A stretch of 64,000 bases of DNA, taken from positions 930,001 to 994,000 of the forward strand of contig NZ_VIWX01000002.1 of assembly GCF_007829955.1 (NCBI RefSeq), given 5' to 3'. A program made the translations under genes and the position numbers. The first letter of the stretch is position 1. The number at the start of each line of letters is the position of its first letter. This stretch comes from Saccharopolyspora dendranthemae (GTDB lineage Bacteria > Actinomycetota > Actinomycetes > Mycobacteriales > Pseudonocardiaceae). Positions 58,174 through 64,000 of the stretch are shown here, in pieces. A model generated the notes under the pieces. It searched no databases, was not told the DNA's origin, and was given only the letters and a program-made list of their open reading frames with translations.

Positions 58174-58222
58174 CGAGACGAGGGGGTGCGTTCCCGACGC
58201 GGGAACGCACCCCCTCGTCTCG
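58174..58222. terminator. Very strong bidirectional terminator
   Basis: A perfect 23-bp stem with a 3-base loop, containing a run of five G, lies between the convergent hemH and the following hypothetical gene, ending 2 bases before the latter's stop. Confidence 0.9.
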
Positions 58223-58223
58223 G

Positions 58224-59018
58224 TCAGGAGCTGGTGGCCTGGTCGGCCAGGACGCGCACCATCTCGGCGATCGAGGCGCGGCGGGCGGCGCGGACGGCGT
58301 CGAAGAGGGGCCGCAGCGCGTCGGTGCGGGCGCGGATGGCCGATGCGGACAGGGCGCCGCCGGGGGAGTCGTCGGTGGCCACCCAGAGGATCGCTTCGAC
58401 CTCGGTGGCCCGCTGCAGGATGCGCAGCGTGCGCTGGGGGATGGTCTCCGGCCAGTCCGGGGCGGGTTTGTCGGCGATGGTCCGGGCGATCTCCTCGCGC
58501 ACGCCGGGGCGCTGCTTGGCGACGCCGAGGTCGATGAGGACGGTGGCGGCTTCGCGCATCGCGGAGGCCATGCCGTGCTCGGCTTCGCCGATCGGCATGT
58601 GCTCGGCGGGCGGCATCTCGCCGGTGTCGAACACCGTCCAGCGCCGGACTCCTTCGGCGATGCGCTCGGGGACCAGGCCGAGTTGGGCTTCGGGCAGCAC
58701 GGCGGCTTCACCGGTGCGCATCGCGAGCTTCGAGAAGGCGCTGGCTCCGCCGAGTCCGCGGACGTCGCCCGGCACGGGCAGCGCCAGTTCGCCGGTGGAG
58801 ACCCCGGCCTTGCGCAGGGCGGCGAGCAGCAGGGCGGGACCGGCGGGCGTGTCCTGGGGTCCGGGCAGGTCCAGGCGCGCGGCGAGCTCGTCGTCGGCGG
58901 CGCGGAACTCCTGCACCTCGCCCCAGGTCTGCACGGCATCGAGCACGTCGTCGGAGGCGGCAGCACCGTGCAGCCAGGCGGACGACCAGACAACCAGAGT
59001 GGCGCTAGGGCATGGCAC
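58224..59018 (-). CDS. Conserved hypothetical protein (Rv1486c position)
   Basis: About 264 residues without a domain I can name. Features: an N-terminal SATLVVWSSAWLHGAAASDDVL, a middle block LGGASAFSKLAMRTGEAAVLPE and Ala/Arg-rich helices at the end. By position and rough size it corresponds to M. tuberculosis Rv1486c, function unknown. The GTG at 59018 lies 8 bases after TACCCT, a possible -10 element, so the mRNA may be leaderless. Confidence 0.75.
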   Translation of the reverse strand: MPCPSATLVVWSSAWLHGAAASDDVLDAVQTWGEVQEFRAADDELAARLDLPGPQDTPAGPALLLAALRKAGVSTGELALPVPGDVRGLGGASAFSKLAMRTGEAAVLPEAQLGLVPERIAEGVRRWTVFDTGEMPPAEHMPIGEAEHGMASAMREAATVLIDLGVAKQRPGVREEIARTIADKPAPDWPETIPQRTLRILQRATEVEAILWVATDDSPGGALSASAIRARTDALRPLFDAVRAARRASIAEMVRVLADQATSS

Positions 59019-59157
59019 GTCGCTAGAGGGTACGGATCGAAAACCGTTGCCGCGTCCGGGGGGATGCGGGGTGTGACGCCGCCCATGGCCCGGACTCGCG
59101 GTGATCGTCCGGCGTGGCGGCACCATCACCCACCACGATCGGATTACCGTGTTGATC

Positions 59158-59964
59158 GTGCGGTCGGTTGATTATGGACGGGACATCCTCTCGGGCTCGC
59201 GGCGCAAGAAGGTGCCGGAGATCCCCGCTGAACCGGGTCTGGTGGTGGAGGACGCGGCCAGCGGTTTCTGCGGTGCGGTCCTGCGGGTGGAGAAGGGCAA
59301 CGTCGTGCTGGAGGACCGGCACGGCAAGCAACGGCTGTTCCCGATGCGCCCGGCGGCGTTCCTGCACGAGGGCAAGCCCGCGACGTTGGTTCCGGCGGCC
59401 GCGGTGTCGCCCGCGGCGCCTGCCCGGTCGGCTTCGGGTTCGGTGAAGGTCGAGGGCCTGCGAGCCCGGACGGCCCGGGGGAGCCGGATCTGGGTGGAGG
59501 GGTTGCACGACGCGGAGCTGGTGGAGCGGATCTGGGGCCACGACCTCCGGGTGGAAGGCGTGGTCGTGGAGCCGTTGCACGGCGTGGACGATCTGCCGGG
59601 GCTGCTGGCGGAGTTCGGGCCGGAGCCGGGACGGCGGGTCGGGGTGCTGGTCGACCACCTGGTGCCCGGCAGCAAGGAATCCCGTCTCGTCGAGGGCATC
59701 GCCGACGAGCACGTCATGATCACCGGTCATCCCTACGTGGACGTGTGGGAGGCGGTGAAACCGGCCGCGGTGGGGATCCCGGAGTGGCCGCAGGTGCCGC
59801 GCGGGCAGGACTGGAAGCAGGGCGTGTGCTCCCGCCTGGGGTGGGGTGAGCCCGCGGAGGGCTGGCGGCGCGTGCTGGCAGGTGCCACCGGTTTCCGGGA
59901 CGTCGAGGCGCCGCTGCTGTCGGCGGTCGAGCAGCTGATCGATTTCGTGACCGCGCCGGAGTGA
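59158..59964 (+). CDS. DUF3097 family protein
   Basis: About 268 residues. The family blocks are YGRDILSGSRRKKVPEIPAEPG, LVVEDAASGFCGAVLRVEKG, VEGLHDAELVERIWGHDLR (TOPRIM-like: the Glu in VEG and a later D-H-L) and RVGVLVDHLVPGSKES. The TOPRIM-like spacing suggests a nucleic-acid function, but none is established. Start uncertain: GTG at 59149 or 59158. It precedes the NfeD/SPFH pair by 70 bases. Confidence 0.8.
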   Translation: MRSVDYGRDILSGSRRKKVPEIPAEPGLVVEDAASGFCGAVLRVEKGNVVLEDRHGKQRLFPMRPAAFLHEGKPATLVPAAAVSPAAPARSASGSVKVEGLRARTARGSRIWVEGLHDAELVERIWGHDLRVEGVVVEPLHGVDDLPGLLAEFGPEPGRRVGVLVDHLVPGSKESRLVEGIADEHVMITGHPYVDVWEAVKPAAVGIPEWPQVPRGQDWKQGVCSRLGWGEPAEGWRRVLAGATGFRDVEAPLLSAVEQLIDFVTAPE

Positions 59965-60034
59965 TGCGGTCACACCTTGATCACGTGGCCGCGAATGCCG
60001 GGACGACCTGGGTCGCGCGTGCCAGGATGGATGC

Positions 60035-60466
60035 ATGACTCCTGCGCTGCTCTGGCTGATCGCCGGGGTGCTGCTGATCGGTGCCGAGGTGCTCTCCGGC
60101 GACTTCGTGCTGGTCATGCTCGGTGCCGCGGCTCTGGGGGCCGCCGGTAGTTCGGCGCTCGGGATGCCTTTGGGCGTGGACGTCGCGGTGTTCGCGGTGC
60201 TGGCGCTGGGGCTGGTGCTGATGGCTCGGCCGGCGTTGAAGCGGCGCATGACCGAGCAGCGGGAGCTCAAGACGAACGTGGACGCCCTGGTGGGCAAGCA
60301 GGCGCGGGTGGAGTCCACAGTGGATGGACAGGGTGGTCGGGTCAGCATCGAGGGCCAGCTGTGGTCGGCGAGGTCGCTGGACGACACCCAGGTAATCGAG
60401 GTCGGTCGCACGGTCACCGTCATGGAGATCGCGGGCGCCACTGCCGTGGTGTGGGCCGAGCCCTGA
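60035..60466 (+). CDS. NfeD family membrane protein
   Basis: A 143-residue short NfeD. Two or three N-terminal helices (LLWLIAGVLLIGAEVLSGDFVLVMLGAAALGAAG; VAVFAVLALGLVLMA) are followed by an OB-fold domain (ARVESTVDGQGGRVSIEGQLWSA). NfeD proteins are obligate partners of SPFH proteins, the next gene, 15 bases later. It corresponds to Rv1487. Confidence 0.88.
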   Translation: MTPALLWLIAGVLLIGAEVLSGDFVLVMLGAAALGAAGSSALGMPLGVDVAVFAVLALGLVLMARPALKRRMTEQRELKTNVDALVGKQARVESTVDGQGGRVSIEGQLWSARSLDDTQVIEVGRTVTVMEIAGATAVVWAEP

Positions 60467-60481
60467 GGGAGATGAGGCTTT

Positions 60482-61618
60482 GTGGGGATGCCTGAACTGA
60501 TCGCGCTCCTGGTCGTGGTGCTGCTGGTGCTCATCGTCGTGGTGAAGGCCGTGATGGTGGTGCCGCAGGCGCAGTCGGCGGTGGTCGAGCGGCTGGGCCG
60601 CTTCCGGACGGTGGCGCAGCCGGGCCTGAACATGCTGGTGCCGTTCTTCGACAAGGTGCGGGCGCGCATCGATCTGCGGGAGCAGGTCGTGTCGTTTCCG
60701 CCGCAGCCGGTGATCACCCAGGACAACTTGACGGTGTCGATCGACACGGTGGTGTACTTCCAGGTCACCGATGCGCGCGCGGCGGTCTACGAGATCTCCA
60801 ACTACATCGTGGCGGTGGAGCAGCTGACCACCACGACGCTGCGCAACGTGGTCGGTGCGATGAGCCTGGAGGAGACGCTGACCTCGCGGGATGCGATCAA
60901 CACGCAGCTGCGCGGGGTGCTCGACACCGAGACCGGCCGGTGGGGGATCCGGGTCGCGCGCGTGGAGCTCAAGGCGATCGACCCGCCGCCGTCGATCAAG
61001 GACTCGATGGAGAAGCAGATGCGCGCCGACCGGGAGAAGCGCGCGATGATCCTCAACGCGGAGGGCACCCGGGAGTCGTCGATCAAGACCGCCGAGGGGC
61101 AGAAGCAGTCGGCGATCCTGGCGGCGGAAGGCGAGAAGCAGGCGGCGATCCTGGCCGCCGAGGCCGACCGGCAGTCCAGCATCCTGCGGGCGCAGGGTGA
61201 GCGGGCCAGTCAGTACCTGCAGTCGCAGGGGCAGGCGAAGGCCATCGAGAAGGTCTTCGCGGCGGTCAAGCGTTCCAAGCCGACGCCGGAGCTGCTGGCC
61301 TACCAGTACCTGCAGACGTTGCCGCAGATGGCGCAGGGTGACGCCAACAAGGTGTGGGTGGTGCCCAGCGATTTCGGGAAGTCCCTGGAGGGCTTCGCGA
61401 AGATGCTGGGCGAGCCGGGTGCCGACGGTGTGTTCCGCTACGAGCCGTCGGAGGACACGACCGAGGCTCCGCCGGCCGAGGCGGTCGAGGAGTCGGTGCA
61501 GGCGTGGTTCGACACCACCACCAACCCCGAGGTCGCCGAAGCGGTGCGCGCGGCCGAGGCGGTGGCACGCAAGGAGGTTCCGCCGGCGAACATGTCGCAG
61601 TCGCCGGAACAGGGCTGA
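60482..61618 (+). CDS. SPFH/band 7 (stomatin-like) protein
   Basis: A 378-residue protein. One N-terminal membrane helix (LIALLVVVLLVLIVVVKAVMVV) is followed by the SPFH domain (PQAQSAVVERLGRFRTVAQPGLN; VTDARAAVYEISNY), an Ala/Glu/Gln-rich coiled coil with repeats of A-I-L-A-A-E-(G/A)-E/D-(K/R)-Q, and a Pro/Glu-rich tail. It organises membrane microdomains with NfeD. It corresponds to Rv1488. GTG start (or ATG 60488) after GAGG at 6 bases. Confidence 0.9.
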   Translation: MGMPELIALLVVVLLVLIVVVKAVMVVPQAQSAVVERLGRFRTVAQPGLNMLVPFFDKVRARIDLREQVVSFPPQPVITQDNLTVSIDTVVYFQVTDARAAVYEISNYIVAVEQLTTTTLRNVVGAMSLEETLTSRDAINTQLRGVLDTETGRWGIRVARVELKAIDPPPSIKDSMEKQMRADREKRAMILNAEGTRESSIKTAEGQKQSAILAAEGEKQAAILAAEADRQSSILRAQGERASQYLQSQGQAKAIEKVFAAVKRSKPTPELLAYQYLQTLPQMAQGDANKVWVVPSDFGKSLEGFAKMLGEPGADGVFRYEPSEDTTEAPPAEAVEESVQAWFDTTTNPEVAEAVRAAEAVARKEVPPANMSQSPEQG

Positions 61619-61633
61619 TTCGCTGTTGTTCGC

Positions 61634-61663
61634 GTCCCGGTGCCGGTCATCCGGCGCCGGGAC
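61634..61663. terminator. Hairpin terminator
   Basis: GTCCCGG, one mismatch, GCCGG, a TCAT loop, then the complement: 12 pairs. The stop codon of the convergent PAS gene lies in its loop. Confidence 0.65.
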
Positions 61664-62051
61664 GTTCTTGTTGGGCGGGTTCGCCGAGGGGCGTGAACGG
61701 TTGCGCGTCCTGGTGCGCCGGCGCGTAGGTGGCGACCGCGCCGACGGCGTTGCCGAAGGGGTCGCGCAGCACGCCGAAAACGCCGGGGAAGACCCGGATC
61801 TCCCCGTCGCCGCAGATGACCGGCAGGTGGATCGCGGTGCCTTCGAGCCCGGCTCGGGCGGTCCGCATCGCGCGGTGGAACCCCTCCCAGTGAGCCTGCC
61901 GGTGCTCCGGGGGCACGATCAGATCGAGCGAGGCGCCGTGCGCGTCGTCCGCCGTGTGCCCGAAGAGCAGTTCCGCGTCGTCGTTGAAGTGGGCGATTCG
62001 GCCGCTGGTGTCGGCGACGACCAGGGCTGAGCGGTGCTCGGTGTTGTTCAT
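61647..62051 (-). CDS. PAS domain protein (134 aa)
   Basis: A single PAS fold of about 115 residues: ALVVADTSGRIAHFNDDAELLFGHTADDAHGASLDLIVPPEHR and the later DGEIRVFPGVFGVLRDPFGNAVGAVAT. The tail is Pro/Gln-rich. There is no output domain, so it may bind a small ligand or protein partner. The ATG at 62051 is chosen; a GTG at 62078 is in frame. Neither has a good ribosome site. Its neighbour at 62095 is a repeated element. Confidence 0.75.
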   Translation of the reverse strand: MNNTEHRSALVVADTSGRIAHFNDDAELLFGHTADDAHGASLDLIVPPEHRQAHWEGFHRAMRTARAGLEGTAIHLPVICGDGEIRVFPGVFGVLRDPFGNAVGAVATYAPAHQDAQPFTPLGEPAQQERPGAG

Positions 62052-62094
62052 GAACAAAGAATGCGGCTTGATCAGCACGTCCGCACCGGTTTAT

Positions 62095-62130
62095 TGCATC
62101 TGCAGTTTCAGTGCGAACCGAAATTAATGC
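62095..62130 (+). repeat. 36-bp AT-rich repeated element, copy 2
   Basis: This copy of TGCATCT-n4-TTTCAGTG-n7-AAATTAATGC lies 44 bases before the PAS start (17 bases before the alternative GTG), oriented opposite to that gene, and 62 bases after the GntR stop. The other copy is at 49948-49983. Confidence 0.6.
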
Positions 62131-62191
62131 TTCGCCGTCGAGATCCGGTACGAGAAGTGCAACCCAAACCGCTGCGACAGGAGAGGTCGGC

Positions 62192-62866
62192 TCAGGTGTC
62201 GGACGGGTCGAGGTAGGGGCCGCCGGAGATGCCGAGTGCTCGGACGGTTCCTAGCAGGTGCTCGCGGAGGAGCGTCTTGGTCGCCTCGGCGTCGCCGGCC
62301 GCGAGGGTGTGGGCGAGCTCGGCGTGCTGGTGGGTGATGCGGTCGCGTTGGGAGTGGGTGCGCGCGGTGGAGGTGATGCGCATCTGCTTGTCGCGCAAGG
62401 TGTTGTAGAGGTCGGTGACCACGGGGTTGGCCGCGGCGTCGACCAGGGTGGCGTGGAAGGCGCGGTCGGCGACGTGCATCTCGGCGTCGCTGAGCTCGGT
62501 GCCGTCGCAGGCGGGGTGTTCGGCCAGCCGGCGGCCGATGGCCGACATCGCGTCGGCGCCTTCGATGGCGAGCTTGTCGATGGCGAAGCTCTCCAGCGCG
62601 AGGCGGGCCTCGATCAGCGCGCGGGCTTCGGTCGCGCTGACCGGCACGACGAGCGCTCCGCGCTTGGGGTAGAGCTTGAGGAATCCCTCCGATTGGAGGC
62701 GCAAAAACGCCTCGCGGACGGGTGTGCGCGACATCTGCAGGGTGCCTGCCACCTCTCCTTCGCTGAGCAGCTCGCCGTCGGGGAAGCTGCCGTCCAGGAG
62801 TCCGGTCTTGACGTGCTGGTACGCGCGGTCTGCTGCCGGGGTTTCGGATGTTGTTGCGCTCGACAC
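62192..62866 (-). CDS. GntR family regulator (FadR/FCD type)
   Basis: A 224-residue regulator. The N-terminal winged HTH (LLSEGEVAGTLQMSRTPVREAFLRLQSEGFLKLYPKRGALV; key elements S-R-T-P-V-R-E-A-L/F) and C-terminal FCD helical domain (EARLALESFAIDKLA, MHVADRAFHATLVDAA with metal-type Asp and His ligands) are complete. FCD domains bind carboxylic acids. It is divergent from an MFS gene, with a perfect palindrome in the 70-base gap, so it probably represses that gene and itself. Confidence 0.9.
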   Translation of the reverse strand: MSSATTSETPAADRAYQHVKTGLLDGSFPDGELLSEGEVAGTLQMSRTPVREAFLRLQSEGFLKLYPKRGALVVPVSATEARALIEARLALESFAIDKLAIEGADAMSAIGRRLAEHPACDGTELSDAEMHVADRAFHATLVDAAANPVVTDLYNTLRDKQMRITSTARTHSQRDRITHQHAELAHTLAAGDAEATKTLLREHLLGTVRALGISGGPYLDPSDT

Positions 62867-62889
62867 GTGTGCATCCTACTTCCACCCAT

Positions 62890-62912
62890 CTTGTATCTAT
62901 GATGGATACAAG
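62890..62912. promoter_or_regulatory. Operator-like palindrome for the GntR regulator
   Basis: CTTGTATC and GATACAAG are perfect 8-bp arms around 7 bases. The site is between the divergent GntR (start 62866) and MFS (start 62937) genes and is strikingly AT-rich. It resembles the ATGTATACAAT-like sites bound by FCD-type GntR regulators. Confidence 0.7.
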
Positions 62913-62936
62913 TCTTTTCCAGGGAGGGGTAGCACG

Positions 62937-64000
62937 GTGTCCACGACGGTCGAAGCGCCACCGCAGCACGCGGGTGCCCAGCAGCGAGGGGCTGGACCTC
63001 GCATGGCCTGGCTGGTCTGGGGCGTAGGAGCTCTCTGCTACTGCGCAGCGCTGTTCCACCGGGCAGGGCTGGGGGTGGCCGCACCGGAGGCGCTGCAGCG
63101 CTTCGACTCCGGGCCGGGCGTGCTGGCGCTGTTCTCCGCGTTGCAGCTGGGCGTGTACCTGGTGCTGCAGATCCCGGCGGGCCTGCTGGCCGACCGCCTC
63201 GGCCCGCGCAAGGTCATCACGGGCGGCATGGTCGCCCTGGCGCTCGGGTCGGCGGTGTTCGCGCTGAGCGGTTCGATCGTCGGCGGGATCGCCGGGCGGA
63301 TGCTGATCGGTTTCGGCGACGCGTTCATGTTCACCAACGTGCTGCGGCTGGCCGCGCACTGGTTCCCGCCGCACCGCTACGGCAAGGTCGCCGCGCTGAC
63401 CGGACTGGCGGGCGGACTCGGGCAGGTCGTCTCGACGTTGCCGCTGAGCCTGTCGCTGCACTCGCTGGGGTGGGTGCCGACGTTCCTGGGTGCTGCGGCG
63501 CTGACCGCCGCTCTGGGCCTGGCGGCGGCGCTGATCATCCGGGATCGCGACGTGGCGGCTCACGATCGCGCGGAGCACTCGGAGCCGGTGTCCGAGCGGA
63601 TCCGCCACAGCCTGCGGGTGGTCGTCGCGCAGCGCGGCACCCAGCACTCGTTCTGGACGCACTTCGTTCTGATGGCCCAGTTCGTCGCGATCACCACGCT
63701 GTGGGGCGGTCCGTGGCTGAGCTCGGCGCAGGGGCACGGCCAGTCGGAGGTCGGATCCCTGCTGCTGCTGAGCGTGCTCGGTTTCGTCGCGGGCACGTGG
63801 TTCGCGGGCCAGTACGTGTCGGGGCGTCCGCGTCGCCGTGAGCGCTACACGTTCGGGTTGTCGTTGGTGGTGGTCGCCGTGTGGGCGGTGATGGTCGGAT
63901 GGCCGGGTGTGCTGCCGATGCCGCTGCTGGTGGTGGCGTTGCTGGCGGTCGGTGTGTCCGGTGGTGCGGCGATGCTGGCCTTCGACGGTGCGCGCACGGC
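62937..64000 (+). CDS. MFS transporter, truncated by window end
   Basis: The frame is open from the GTG at 62937 to the last base: 354 codons. GGGAGGGG lies 8 bases upstream. Visible are the first helices (LVWGVGALCYCAALFHRAGLGVA, VLALFSALQLGVYLVLQIPAGLLADRLGPRKV with the MFS loop D-R-L-G-P-R-K), GRMLIGFGDAFMFTNVLRLAAHWFP, and a middle loop at about residue 200-220. The substrate is not known; control by an FCD-type regulator suggests a carboxylate. The C-terminus is outside the window. Confidence 0.88.
   Translation, partial: MSTTVEAPPQHAGAQQRGAGPRMAWLVWGVGALCYCAALFHRAGLGVAAPEALQRFDSGPGVLALFSALQLGVYLVLQIPAGLLADRLGPRKVITGGMVALALGSAVFALSGSIVGGIAGRMLIGFGDAFMFTNVLRLAAHWFPPHRYGKVAALTGLAGGLGQVVSTLPLSLSLHSLGWVPTFLGAAALTAALGLAAALIIRDRDVAAHDRAEHSEPVSERIRHSLRVVVAQRGTQHSFWTHFVLMAQFVAITTLWGGPWLSSAQGHGQSEVGSLLLLSVLGFVAGTWFAGQYVSGRPRRRERYTFGLSLVVVAVWAVMVGWPGVLPMPLLVVALLAVGVSGGAAMLAFDGART

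Noticed and set aside
62034..62216. Possible 60-residue plus-strand protein across the second element
   Set aside because: It overlaps both the PAS start and the GntR end in antisense and lacks a ribosome site; copy 1 does not encode a matching peptide.

Overview
The window is very GC-rich, uses GTG and TTG starts often, and has dense, overlapping operons and long GC-rich hairpin terminators. It carries genes typical of actinomycetes: mycobacterial-type qcrB, acnA, inhA and ferrochelatase, a DUF5313 protein, a DUF3097 protein and a DinB/mycothiol-transferase-like protein. The organism is an actinomycete, most likely of the order Pseudonocardiales and perhaps close to Saccharopolyspora; the genus is inference. 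I saw no tRNA, rRNA, CRISPR array or intact insertion sequence.

Layout. 1-7 kb: regulators (a PucR-type C-terminus, an unusual PrpR_N-like regulator, an orphan winged-helix protein), DUF1992, a DinB-like protein, RNase Z and a cytochrome b (qcrB) without qcrC or qcrA beside it. 6.8-13 kb: a ferritin-like/VIT metal transporter, then three tandem paralogous SAM methyltransferases enclosing a large STAND-ATPase/LuxR regulator. 13-20 kb: redox and housekeeping enzymes (aldo/keto reductase, acetyltransferase, pirin, MDR oxidoreductase, NmrA-like protein, FAH-family enzyme) and small membrane proteins. 20.2-25.6 kb: a pyrimidine or hydantoin breakdown operon (ureidopropionase-like amidohydrolase, dihydropyrimidinase, LLM flavin/F420 oxidoreductase, NCS2 permease) facing a TetR gene. 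25.8-32 kb: a 44-residue membrane protein with its own promoter and terminator, a PmtA-like methyltransferase, a TetR gene, a broken cytochrome P450, acnA and an EamA exporter. 32-37 kb: a giant CtpH/CtpI-like P-type ATPase with a low-complexity partner.

37.3-46.8 kb is one tightly coupled minus-strand operon for nitrate assimilation: narK-type transporter, nitrate reductase, FAD/[2Fe-2S] electron-transfer protein, nirB, nirD, uroporphyrinogen-III synthase fused to a winged helix, and a CbiX/SirB-like chelatase. Nearly every start overlaps the previous stop. It covers uptake, nitrate to nitrite, nitrite to ammonium, and siroheme supply for NirB. A MobA-like gene at 49.3 kb could supply the molybdenum cofactor nucleotide.

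48-61.6 kb keeps the gene order known from Mycobacterium tuberculosis Rv1477-Rv1488: NlpC/P60 hydrolase, MoxR, DUF58, VWA, fabG, inhA, hemH, a hypothetical protein, NfeD and SPFH. acnA (Rv1475c) lies about 17 kb away, on the far side of the ATPase and nitrate blocks. The end of the window has a PAS protein and a GntR regulator divergent from an MFS transporter across a perfect operator-like palindrome.

Non-coding signals of note are a 36-bp AT-rich element present twice (49.9 and 62.1 kb), a 34-bp near-perfect palindrome between trxA and fabG, a 72-bp imperfect inverted repeat between inhA and hemH, and several very strong hairpin terminators.
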